From Pseudomonadota bacterium (GTDB taxonomy: Bacteria; Pseudomonadota; Alphaproteobacteria; Caulobacterales; Caulobacteraceae): DNA of 45,555 bases. The translations under genes were made by a program, and so were the position numbers. The stretch's first letter is position 1; each line of letters opens with the position of its first letter. Location of the stretch: assembly GCA_023456105.1 (NCBI GenBank), contig JAEYAO010000050.1, positions 1 through 45,555 on the forward strand. Direction: 5' to 3'. A model generated the notes under the pieces. It did not search any database. It saw nothing but the letters and a program-made list of their open reading frames with translations, and was not told the origin of the DNA. Shown piece after piece: positions 17,642-27,074 of this stretch.

Positions 17642-17655
17642 CGACAGCGCTGTCA
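17642..17655. promoter_or_regulatory. Predicted LacI-family operator, MFS/GH5 divergent region
   Basis: CGACAGCGCTGTCA matches the other sites except for the first base; the inner 12 bases GACAGCGCTGTC (17643-17654) are a perfect palindrome. It lies 42 bases before the GH5 start and 89 before the MFS start. TTGACG overlaps its left side (17639-17644) and could be the GH5 -35 element. Confidence 0.78.
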
Positions 17656-17696
17656 GCGGTTTGTGTCAGCACCCGTTTCTAAAGAGGCCGCATCCG

Positions 17697-18821
17697 ATGT
17701 CAGTGCGTTTCCATCGGTTCCGGCGCCTGGCTCTTGCGGCGTTCTTCTCGCTTAGCGCCGGCTTGATCCACCCTCAAGCGGCGTGCTCCGCCGACCAGGC
17801 CGACGCTCCCACCGCTCGGCAGGCCGCCGAGGGCATGGGCAAGGGTTTCAACCTGGGGCAGATGTTCGAGGCGGAGCAGCATGCCGCGACGCTGGAGACG
17901 GCCAAACCCAAGATCGACGCCTATTATGATCGCGGTTTCAGGACCGTGCGCATCCCCGTGACCTGGACGGAACCGATAGACGGCATCGTCCTGGCGGACC
18001 CAGACACCGGCGCGATCAACCCGGTCACGCCCCGCCTTGCGGAGTTGATCGCCGTGATTGATTACGCATTGGCCAAGCCCGACCTGTATGTGGTTCTCAA
18101 CGCCCACCATGAAGTGCGACTGAAGGAGGAGGCGCGCGGCGACGTGCTGGAGCGTCTGTGGTCCGACATCGCCGACCGGTTCAGGGACCGAGATCATCGG
18201 CTCATGTTCGAAATCCTGAACGAACCCCACCTGAAGAACCGCGAGCCGATGGCGCCGGAAGTCCTGCGCCAGATGACGGGCCGGGCCTACGCACGGATCC
18301 GCGCGGTCGATCCCGACCGGATCGTCATCATCGGCGGCAACCATTGGTTCGCCGCGCACGAGATGGCCCAGACCTGGCCCAGCCTCGACGAGGTCGGAGG
18401 CGGGCGGGATCGCCACCTCATGGCGACCTTCCACCATTACCACCCCTGGACCTTCAACGGCGACAACCAGGGCGACTATGCCGACGCCTGGACGGTGTCG
18501 GATATGAACGGGCCCATGAAGGTGATGCAGGACTGGGCCGACACCGTCGGCGGCGGCATGCCGGTCTTCATCGGCGAGTGGGGCGTCGGCTGGAAAAGCC
18601 GCCTCGGGACGATGAACTGCAACAACGTTCGTCTGTGGTACAGCCTGTTCCACGCCCACTACGCCACCGCCGCGCATATGCCGACAGCCGTCTGGGACGA
18701 CGGCGGCTGGTTCCAGATTTATGACCACAGCACCGATCGGTTCAGCAGCAACCTGATCGACTGCATCGGTGGAGCCTGCCGGTGGCATGGCCAGCAAAGA
18801 TTCATTCCGGACTGCCTCTAA
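17697..18821 (+). CDS. GH5 family endoglucanase, exported
   Basis: 374 residues from ATG 17697, with AAAGAGG upstream and a signal peptide (RRLALAAFFSLSAGLIHPQA). The (beta/alpha)8 fold markers are all present: GKGFNLGQMFEAEQ, GFRTVRIPVTWTEPI, VVLNAHHEV, the acid/base E176 in FEILNEPHL, ATFHHYHPWTFNGD, and the nucleophile E294 in PVFIGEWGVGW. GH5 retaining enzymes cut beta-1,4-glucan, xyloglucan, mannan and related chains; the neighbours favour beta-glucan. It ends the glucan locus. An IS3-type remnant starts directly after its stop, so the right border of the locus has been reworked. Confidence 0.93.
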   Translation: MSVRFHRFRRLALAAFFSLSAGLIHPQAACSADQADAPTARQAAEGMGKGFNLGQMFEAEQHAATLETAKPKIDAYYDRGFRTVRIPVTWTEPIDGIVLADPDTGAINPVTPRLAELIAVIDYALAKPDLYVVLNAHHEVRLKEEARGDVLERLWSDIADRFRDRDHRLMFEILNEPHLKNREPMAPEVLRQMTGRAYARIRAVDPDRIVIIGGNHWFAAHEMAQTWPSLDEVGGGRDRHLMATFHHYHPWTFNGDNQGDYADAWTVSDMNGPMKVMQDWADTVGGGMPVFIGEWGVGWKSRLGTMNCNNVRLWYSLFHAHYATAAHMPTAVWDDGGWFQIYDHSTDRFSSNLIDCIGGACRWHGQQRFIPDCL

Positions 18822-18834
18822 CTTGATAAACTGA

Positions 18835-18995
18835 GCATAGTCGGTGCGGTCAAACTGAGTGGCCGGGGTTAAGCCGCTCTGCGCTCGGCCTAAGTGGGGC
18901 TGATATAGCCGAGTGCTGAGTGCAGGCGGTGGGGATTGTAGAAGCCCTCGATGTATCCGAACAGGTCTCGCCGCGCCTGGTCACGGGTGGCGCCG
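18835..18995 (-). mobile_element. 3' end of an IS3-family element (OrfB C-terminus), remnant
   Basis: On the minus strand the frame reads RDQARRDLFGYIEGF then YNPHRLHSALGYISPT, the strongly conserved end of IS3-family OrfB (integrase core). A TAG stop interrupts just before AERRAA and a TAA, so one codon appears mutated. Upstream (toward higher coordinates) the homology ends near 18995, where virB11-like sequence in the other direction takes over. The terminal part around CACTCAGTTTGACCGCACC probably holds the element's end. Confidence 0.75.
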
Positions 18996-19622
18996 ACGCC
19001 CAGACGGACGCCACGGACATCGTCGATGCCGAACTGATCCGTCTGCGGCAGGCCGGCGACTGGCCCGCCTTCCTGACCCTGGCGGTCACTGCCCGGCGCA
19101 ACATCCTGATCTCGGGCGCGACCGGGTCGGGCAAGACGACCCTGGCCAAGGGGCTGATCGAGCTCATCCCGGACCATGAGCGCTTGCTGACCATCGAGGA
19201 CACCCGCGAGTTCGTGGTGCCGCACCGCAACGTCGTCCACCTTGGTGTATTGCAAGGACGGTCAGGGGTTGGCCGGGATCGGGCCGAAGCAGCTTCTGGA
19301 GAGCGCCCTGCGCATGCGGCCGGACCGCATCCTGCTGCAGGAGCTTCGCGACGGCACGGCCTTCTTCTATCTGCGCAACGTCAACTCGGGCCATCCGGGG
19401 TCGATCACCACGGTGCATGCGGATTCCGCCGCCCTGGCCTTCGAGCAGCTCACCCTGCTGGTGCGGGAATCGGAAGGTGGGCGCGACCTGCCGCGCGAGG
19501 ACATCCGCGCCCTTCTGCACCTGCTCGTCGACGTCGTCATCCAGATGAAGAAGGTCGACGGGCGCTTCCGCGTGACGGAGGTCTGGCATGACCCGGTTCG
19601 CAAGCGCCAGCCCGGGGGCTAG
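18996..19622 (+). pseudogene. virB11: virB11-type conjugation ATPase, 5'-truncated and frameshifted
   Basis: After the IS3 junction, the VirB11 sequence begins inside the protein: LIRLRQAGDWPAFLTLAV, then the Walker A ILISGATGSGKTTLAKGL, ERLLTIEDTREFVVPHRNVV, and after a frame change DGQGLAGIGPKQLLESALRM, ILLQELRDGTAFFYLRN and GHPGSITTVHADS. The shift is at CACCTTGGTG (near 19242); one T fewer would give His-Leu-Val-Tyr. The N-terminal domain (about 130 residues) is gone. VirB11 is the hexameric ATPase of type IV secretion. With no start and a broken frame, this copy is dead. Confidence 0.85.
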
Positions 19623-20835
19623 GGCGGCGGCGGTCACCGTCGGCGGCCTGGCGGCGGTGAGCCTCCTGACCGTTTTCGCCATCCTTATCGCCCTGGTCGG
19701 CCTCGGCCAGTTCTCCGACGCCGTCGATCCGGCCCGGGTCCCGGGATGGCTCTGGTATTATCGCCAGGATTCCGAGGTGCGCCGCTGGCTCACCGTCGGC
19801 GTCTCGGTTTCGACCCTCGTCGGCGCGGTTCTCGTCGCGGCCGTCCTGCTCGCCCGGCGCCGCCCCCTGCACGGCGCCGCCCGCTGGGCCTCGGGGTCGG
19901 AACTGCGGCGCGTGGGTCTGCGGGCGCAGCGCGGCATCGTCCTTGGGCGTGCCGAGGGCTTCCTCATCGCCGACGGTCCCGAGCACGTCATGCTCTACGC
20001 CCCCACCCGCACCGGCAAGGGCGTCGGCGTGGTCATTCCCAACCTCCTGGCCTGGCCCGACTCCGTGGTCGTGCTGGACATCAAGCGCGAGAACTTCCTC
20101 GCCACGGCGGGCTACCGCGCCGAGGCCGGCCAGACCGTGCATCTGGTCGATCCGCTGGCGCGGGACGGCCGCACGGCGCGCTTCAACCCGCTGGGCCATA
20201 TTGATCGCACGAACCCGGGCGAGGTGCTGGACGAACTGCAGCGCATGGCGGTGATGCTGTTTCCGGTCCACGAACGGGCCGACCCCTTCTGGGCCGAGGC
20301 GGCGCGAACCGGGTTCATCGGCGTCGGCGGCTATGTCGCGGCCACGACCGAGCGGCCCTTCACCCTCGGCGAGATCTTCCGCCAACTCACCGCCGGCGAC
20401 GCCCGCACGCGGCTGCCCCGGGTCGTCGCGGCCCGGAAACAGGAGGGTCGTCCCCTGTCCGGACCGGTCGTGGCCGCGCTCACCGACTTCACCCGCGCCA
20501 GCGAGAACACCTTCGCCTCGGTGCGCCAGTCGATCACCACCCGGATGGGGCTGTGGCTCAATCCCCGGGTCGACGCCGCTACTGCCGCGTCCGATTTCGA
20601 CCTGCGCGACCTGCGCGGCGGCCGCTTCTCTCTCTATCTGGGCGCCACGCCGGCAACATTCTGCGGATCCAGCCGCTGTACGCCCTGCTCTTCCAGCAGC
20701 TGGTCGACCTGAACAGCCGCGCCCTGCCCGGCCCCGCCGATCGACCCACCCTGATCGTGCTCGACGAGTTCGCCCGTCTCGGGCCGGCGCCGGTCCTGGC
20801 CCACGCCTTCGCCCGGGTCGCCGGCTATCCGGCGA
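19588..20835 (+). pseudogene. virD4: virD4/traG-type coupling protein, frameshifted and 3'-truncated
   Basis: ATG 19588 overlaps the end of virB11 by 35 bases, as in intact transfer operons. Two N-terminal membrane segments (SLLTVFAILIALVGLG and STLVGAVLVAAVLL) precede GAARWASGSELRRVGL, the Walker A HVMLYAPTRTGKGVGVVIPN and SVVVLDIKRENF. The frame breaks near 20651, where CCGGCAAC should be CCGGGCAAC. In the next frame it resumes with GNILRIQPLYALLFQQLVDL and the Walker B LIVLDEFARLGPAPVLAHAF. Homology stops at ARVAGY (about 20830), where the last third of VirD4 should follow but is absent. Non-functional remnant. Confidence 0.85.
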
Positions 20836-21142
20836 TCCGGCCTTCCGGCGCGAGGTCTGGATCCAGGCCCAGACCCTCGGGATGGAGGTACAGGGTCACC
20901 GGCCGCGCGAGCGCGATCGGCAGGCCGCCGGCCTTGATCGTCCACCGCCCCGGCGAGACGCCGAACGCTCCAAGGGGCAGGACGCGCTCGCCGAACGTCT
21001 GGCGAGAGCCGCCATCGTGGTGGCCCGGCTGGTCCCCGATCCCGTGATCCAGACGCGCCTGCTCGAGGCCGCCTGGACCCGCACAGGTCGACCTCGCCCG
21101 GCGGAGCGGGAGCCGGCGCGCGGACGCGACCGGCATCGCTAG
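20829..21142 (+). pseudogene. Fragment joined to virD4; possibly the end of a relaxase-type protein
   Basis: In a third frame the sequence reads SGDPAFRREVWIQAQTLGME, continues through ALAERLARAAIVVARLVPDP, and ends in a charged tail with a stop at 21140-21142. The DPAFRREVW...GMEVQG pattern resembles C-terminal repeats of large conjugative relaxases (LPD7-type), which are normally encoded near virD4. This is a weak assignment from pattern memory. The abrupt joining to virD4 in another frame points to an internal deletion in a former transfer region. Confidence 0.4.
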
Positions 21143-21163
21143 AGGTCCGCCTCGGGAAGAGCT

Positions 21164-22510
21164 CTATTCGTCCCTATCCCCCGCGCCCGCGTCCCCGCCC
21201 AGTTCGCGCTCCAGCAAACCCAGGCGGCTGGTGAACCCGCCGAAGATCGAGTTCGCCAATCCCCTTGGGAACCACCGCGGCAGGCTGGCCTTTGTCGCCC
21301 GGATCGCCTCCGGGGCGTCGGCGACGAGCTGGGCGAACAACCCGCGGATAGTCCCTTCGTCCAGTCCCCCCCTCGCCCCCGTCTGGTAGAAATGCCGGGG
21401 CAGGATGCTGTCGACCCGGTAGTGACGGCGATTGCCGACGGCCATGGCCATGCGGTAGCGGTTATGGGCGAGCGCGCGGGCGTCGACGACGGGCTGCACC
21501 GAGAGAACGTCATAGAGCGGGGTCAAGCGGAAACCCCCACCCGGATACAGGAAGACGCTGAAGTTCTTGGCGTGCCCATCCGTCGCGCCGAGCAGCCAAA
21601 AGGCGATGACCGCCTTCATGAACGCCTGACGATCCAGGGTCACCTCGTCGCTCGCGCCCAGAAGGTCGAGGCAGTCAATGATCCCGGGCCCCCCGTCGGT
21701 CTCGTACTTTCGCGTCCAAGACACGGAGAGCGCCTGGCAGCAATCCTCCTGCGGCTGACGCAGGAGGCGTCCGTCGCGAGCATAGGTGCGGTCAAACCGC
21801 TCCACGACGAGGACGCGCTTCCGACCAAAGGTCTGGATCTCGACGTTGGCGGTTTCGAAGCCCAGCGCGCGCAGGAAGGTCAGGCAGAGAAATTCGTTCT
21901 CGACGCTGTCGGAGAAATCGATGGCGCTGCCCGGCGCCTTGCCGATCTGCGGCTTGAAGATGTGGGTCGTCGGCGTGGTCCCCGCCGGCTTCAGCCATTG
22001 GCCGGCCTGGCGCAGAAAGGCGGTCTTGTCCTGAACGCCGGCGAGCGAGATCCGGAAGTGTTCGCTGTCGTCGATCCCCAGGGGATTGGCGGTCAGGTCG
22101 TCTAGGATTTTCGCAATGGCGCGGTCACTGACCGGCTCGCCTTCGATCTCGCCTGACCGGGGCGGGTCACTGCCTTCGGGCAGGAATTGCAGGGCGCCCA
22201 CGCAGTCGCGGCCGATGGCGGCCAGGAGGCTGTAGGCGTCGATCCCGTCGGCTTTGACGCGCGCGGCGACCCGCCCTCGGATCGTCTCATTGTCGGGCAG
22301 CAGGTTGTCGAACACGGCGACGACGGGCGCCCCCAGATAACGATCTTCGCGAAGCGGCAGCGAAAGCGAAACCGGGATCGCGTGCTCCCACGCCAGCCAT
22401 GAGGGATCGTACTGAAAATCGATGGCGCCGCTGGTCTCTCGGCGAAGGCGACCGACGAGCTTGCCATTGAGGTAGACTAGGAGGGGCGCATTGCTCCGTC
22501 TTCGGGCCAT
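21164..22510 (-). CDS. hipA: HipA-family serine/threonine kinase toxin
   Basis: 448 residues, like E. coli HipA (440). The N-terminal couple-HipA domain is visible (LLVYLNGKLVGRLRRE). The phosphate loop with the autophosphorylated serine is SLAGVQDKTAFL (S155). The catalytic loop LLGATDGHAKNFS gives D311, and LTPLYDVLS gives the metal-binding D334. HipA phosphorylates an aminoacyl-tRNA synthetase (GltX in E. coli) and halts growth until HipB restrains it. Its ATG shares one base with the hipB stop (TGATG), so the two are translationally coupled. It lies next to decayed conjugation genes, suggesting arrival with that element. All catalytic residues are present; likely active. Confidence 0.93.
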   Translation of the reverse strand: MARRRSNAPLLVYLNGKLVGRLRRETSGAIDFQYDPSWLAWEHAIPVSLSLPLREDRYLGAPVVAVFDNLLPDNETIRGRVAARVKADGIDAYSLLAAIGRDCVGALQFLPEGSDPPRSGEIEGEPVSDRAIAKILDDLTANPLGIDDSEHFRISLAGVQDKTAFLRQAGQWLKPAGTTPTTHIFKPQIGKAPGSAIDFSDSVENEFLCLTFLRALGFETANVEIQTFGRKRVLVVERFDRTYARDGRLLRQPQEDCCQALSVSWTRKYETDGGPGIIDCLDLLGASDEVTLDRQAFMKAVIAFWLLGATDGHAKNFSVFLYPGGGFRLTPLYDVLSVQPVVDARALAHNRYRMAMAVGNRRHYRVDSILPRHFYQTGARGGLDEGTIRGLFAQLVADAPEAIRATKASLPRWFPRGLANSIFGGFTSRLGLLERELGGDAGAGDRDE

Positions 22511-22755
22511 CAGAACAGGTCCCCGATATCAGGCGCCCGGCCCCGGCTTCTGCGCCGCACGACGATTTCCAGCTCGAGCGCACCAAGAGCGGCGAAGAGG
22601 GTTTCAAGCGTGCCGGAGCCGCTTTCCAGATTGGATATGGTCGCCTGGCGTTTGCCCGCCTTGGTCGCGAGATCGCCTTGGGTCAGATCCGCCAACTTTC
22701 GAAATCGGCGAATGGCGGCGGCGAGCTGTTTCTCACTGCGGACGATGGGCTCCAT
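22510..22755 (-). CDS. hipB: HipB-family antitoxin, XRE-type HTH
   Basis: About 81 residues. It carries an XRE HTH: QLAAAIRRFRKLADLTQGDL then ATKAGKRQATISNLESGSGT. The tail (GALELEIVVRRRSRGRAPD) continues the pattern of HipB proteins and is disordered, as in known antitoxins. ATG 22755 is preferred over the one at 22761, because the GGAGGAG ribosome site sits 6-7 bases before it and would abut the first. HipB binds HipA and represses the operon; palindromes just upstream (22779-22875) are likely its sites. Confidence 0.9.
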   Translation of the reverse strand: MEPIVRSEKQLAAAIRRFRKLADLTQGDLATKAGKRQATISNLESGSGTLETLFAALGALELEIVVRRRSRGRAPDIGDLF

Positions 22756-22778
22756 CTGCATCTCCTCCTCGCCTCAAG

Positions 22779-22875
22779 ATACGGAAATCCGCATCTTTTG
22801 TCAATACCCGCTTATGCGTATAGCGGATTAGCATACGAGAATGCGTATGATGACTCTTCATGCGGAAAACCGCAT
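22779..22875. promoter_or_regulatory. Cluster of three palindromes upstream of hipB, predicted autoregulatory operators
   Basis: ATACGG-AAAT-CCGCAT at 22779-22794 (one mismatch), CATACG-AGAATG-CGTATG at 22832-22849 (perfect), and ATGCGG-AAAA-CCGCAT at 22860-22875 (perfect). The first and third share half-site and spacing and lie 81 bases apart. HipB of E. coli uses repeated palindromes upstream of hipBA, so the layout fits; binding is not shown. Confidence 0.7.
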
Positions 22876-22981
22876 ACAAACGGCGGCGACGCTGCCGAAC
22901 GGATGGCTGACGGTACGTAGCCCCAGCGCCCTGAGCAACGGACGGTACTACCGACGGCACGTCCGTCATCACAAACGAAGG

Positions 22982-23005
22982 ACCCTCCGAAAGGCTTCGA
23001 AGGGT
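22982..23005. terminator. Hairpin downstream of guaA, possible terminator
   Basis: ACCCTCCGAA and TTCGAAGGGT pair over 10 bases with one mismatch around AGGC. It lies about 80 bases after the guaA stop. There is no T-run on the minus strand, so a terminator role is only plausible. Confidence 0.4.
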
Positions 23006-23083
23006 ATCGTTGGAATTCACATATTTGTCGGCGACTTATGGCGCTATCCGCAAGTGTTATCGAAAGCTCGCGAGAGCCCCGAA

Positions 23084-24654
<1,571 letters not shown>

Positions 24655-24658
<4 letters not shown>

Positions 24659-25362
24659 GCGGCTGTCTCCGTCAGAGGTAAGCAGGCGGGGTCTTGGCCG
24701 ACGACGGCCGGTGTTTGGAGGCAGGCCCGGCCCTGCGTCGTCAGCACGTCGACGAGCCGATCCCAGGCGGCGGCCAGGTTCCGGTCGACATGGTGCAGGG
24801 TGGAGGTCCAGTCCTCCAGCGCCTTCAACTCGGTCCGGACGTCCGACACGCCGCGCAGGGCGACAAGGGGCACGCCGAAGCTCTGGCAGGCGCGCAGAAG
24901 AGCGAAGGTCTCCATGTCCACCATCTCGGCCTCGATCTCGTCGTAAGCCGCGCCAGAGACGACGTTCGCGCCGGTCGACAAGGCGGCGGTCGGAACGTCG
25001 GGGATCGGGTGCGGCAGGGGCAGGACAGCCGGCATGTCCAGCAACGGCGTCACGCCGCGTGGAAAGCCCAGCGGGCTTGCGTCCATGTCGCGATAGCCGA
25101 CGGATGACGCCTGATAGACGGCGGCGTGCTCCAGAACGCGCGATCCGCACGATCCGAGCGACACAACCGCGTCGGGAAGGCGTCCTTCCTGTTCCAGCCG
25201 CGCGAGCGCCGTCGTCAGGCTCACCGCCGCCTCCACCGGGCCGACTCCGGTCATCAACGGCCGGATGCGCGACCGCAGATGCTCGCCGTACTCGGCCGGA
25301 GCCGCCATGACCGGGAGGATGCAGACCGTTCCGCACCGCTCCATGCGCCCGCCGTCGCTCAT
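24655..25362 (-). CDS. MTA/SAH-nucleosidase-like purine phosphorylase-superfamily protein
   Basis: 235 residues from ATG 25362 (an alternative ATG at 25344 is also possible). Signs of the PNP/UDP superfamily: an early glycine loop around LMTGVGPVEAAVSL, VVSLGSCGSRVLEHAAVYQ, SGAAYDEIEAEMVDMETFAL with the purine-contacting Met-Glu, and VALRGVSDVR with the Ser-Asp that protonates the base in MTA/SAH nucleosidases. Such enzymes release adenine from methylthioadenosine or S-adenosylhomocysteine. Its place between an rRNA methyltransferase (which makes SAH) and guaA suits either SAH disposal or purine salvage; which one cannot be decided from sequence. It overlaps both neighbours by four bases. Confidence 0.85.
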
Positions 25363-26663
25363 GCGGCGCGCTCGTAGGCGGCGAAGAAGAAGCCGTCGGT
25401 GCCGGTGGACGCCGGCGAAAGACGCAGGGCGTGACCAGAGACTTTGTCGATCAGCGCCGTCAGCACGGCGTCGCCTTGCGGGATCAGGTCGGACAGCGTG
25501 ATCGGGCGGAAGTCGCCATGGACGGCTTCGAAAGCGGCGAGGCTGGCCTCGTTCTCGCGGCTCAGCATCGAACAGGTGACATAGACCAGGCGTCCGCCGG
25601 GCTTCACCAGCCGCGCCGCCTGGCCCAAGATGCGAACCTGCAGCGCATGCAGGCGCTCGACCTCTTCGGCCGTCAACCGCCAGGCGTCTTCCGGTCGGCG
25701 CCGCCAGGTGCCGCTGCCTGAGCAAGGGGCATCGACAAACACCAGATCGGCGCAATCGTTCAGTTCCTCGAGCCCGCCGCCGTTCTGGCCGATCAGCACC
25801 AGTTCAGCCTCCACGCCTGCGCGCTCGAGCCGGGGACGAATGTTGTTGAGCCGCTTCTGCACCACGTCTGAGGCGACCAGCCTGCCCTCCCCGCCGTCGG
25901 CCAGATCCATGGCCGCCGCAAGACCCAGCGTCTTGCCGCCGCCGCCGGCGCAGTAGTCGACCACCGTCATGCCGGGTTTCGCACCCGCCAGGGCGCAGAC
26001 GACCTGACTGCCCTCGTCCTGGATCTCAATGCGCCCCGCCTGGAAGGCGTCCAGCGCCTGGACGTTCGGCGGCGGCTCGGCGGCGAGGCGCAAGCCGACG
26101 GGCGACAGCGGCGTGTGTGCGGGATCGAGCCCCGCCTCGCGCAATTCGGCCTCCACGGCCTCGACGCTGGCGCGGGCGGTGTTGACCCGCAGGTCGATCG
26201 GCGCGCGCGGGACCATCAGCCCTTGCGCCTCCTCCGCCCAGCGATCGCCGAAGGTCGCCTTGAAGTCCTCGACCACGAACTCGGGCAGGCCGGCGGCGAT
26301 CCAGCCCGGCAGGTCCCCCGGCTGGGCCGTCAGGCGGTTGCGCTCCTGCTTGGACAACGGACGCGGTCCGTATCCCTCGCCAGAGTGCAGCGCCTCGATC
26401 TCCTCCAGCGACAGGCCGTCGATGGCGGACAGGGAGCCGATCACCAGCGCCCGTCCGTCCTCGCGTCCGCCCATGATCCACGACAGGCGGCCGCGCGCGC
26501 GCAGCACCTTGTAGACGCGGTCGGCGATGGCGCGCCGGTCCTTGGAGCCCGCATAGCGGTTCGCCGCGCCCCAGGCCTTGAGGACGGCTTCGGCCGGCTG
26601 GCGGCTCTGGGTGATGGAGTCGATGACGGCGCCGGCGGCGGCCAGTCGGGCGGCGGGAGTCAC
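25359..26663 (-). CDS. RsmB/NOP-family RNA m5C methyltransferase
   Basis: 434 residues from GTG 26663, with GAGGA upstream. An RNA-binding N-terminal part is followed by the Rossmann methyltransferase. The SAM motif is VVDYCAGGGGKTLGLAAAM. The two cysteines of the family are in DAPCSGSGTWRRRPE (motif IV) and LVYVTCSMLSRENE (motif VI). These enzymes methylate C5 of cytosine in rRNA (position 967 for RsmB). The N-terminus lacks a full NusB-like domain, so equivalence to E. coli RsmB is not sure. It overlaps the nucleosidase by four bases and follows MAPEG by 13. Confidence 0.93.
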   Translation of the reverse strand: MTPAARLAAAGAVIDSITQSRQPAEAVLKAWGAANRYAGSKDRRAIADRVYKVLRARGRLSWIMGGREDGRALVIGSLSAIDGLSLEEIEALHSGEGYGPRPLSKQERNRLTAQPGDLPGWIAAGLPEFVVEDFKATFGDRWAEEAQGLMVPRAPIDLRVNTARASVEAVEAELREAGLDPAHTPLSPVGLRLAAEPPPNVQALDAFQAGRIEIQDEGSQVVCALAGAKPGMTVVDYCAGGGGKTLGLAAAMDLADGGEGRLVASDVVQKRLNNIRPRLERAGVEAELVLIGQNGGGLEELNDCADLVFVDAPCSGSGTWRRRPEDAWRLTAEEVERLHALQVRILGQAARLVKPGGRLVYVTCSMLSRENEASLAAFEAVHGDFRPITLSDLIPQGDAVLTALIDKVSGHALRLSPASTGTDGFFFAAYERAA

Positions 26664-26676
26664 TTGGGCGGCATCC

Positions 26677-27069
26677 TCATAGGAACAGGGCGGCGAGGAT
26701 CAGAACCAGCCCGATCAGCGAGACAAGCCACGCCAGCGACCGGACATAGGGAACGCCCAGCGCATACAGCGGCACATAGACGACGCGCCCACAGAAGTAG
26801 AGCCCCGCGCCCCATGCGGTCCAGGCGCCGTTCGCCCCGGCGACATGCGCGATAAGGACCGCGCCGATGAACACCGGCAGGGTCTCGAACAGATTAGCCT
26901 GAGCCCGCTCCAGCCTGTCTGTGATCGGTCCCGCCGAGCCCTTGGCTTCGTCACGCGCGCCCGCGTTCCAAGCCAGGCCGAACCGCGCCGTCCGGCCCGC
27001 CGCCGGCAGGAAGATCTGCACCAGCGCCAGGACCAGCGTCAGGGCCAGATAGAACAGCTCGGTCGTCAA
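26677..27069 (-). CDS. MAPEG-family membrane protein
   Basis: 130 residues starting at TTG 27069, five bases after the guaB stop. Four membrane helices can be seen. The MAPEG pattern is RLERAQANLFETLPVFIGAV, with the Glu-x-x-x-Asn-x-x-Glu arrangement, then GRVVYVPLYALGVPYVRSLA. MAPEG proteins bind glutathione or eicosanoid-like lipids in eukaryotes; bacterial members of this short type have no assigned reaction. The TTG start and tight spacing suggest low-level, coupled translation from guaB. Confidence 0.9.
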   Translation of the reverse strand: MTTELFYLALTLVLALVQIFLPAAGRTARFGLAWNAGARDEAKGSAGPITDRLERAQANLFETLPVFIGAVLIAHVAGANGAWTAWGAGLYFCGRVVYVPLYALGVPYVRSLAWLVSLIGLVLILAALFL

Positions 27070-27074
27070 CGCCG

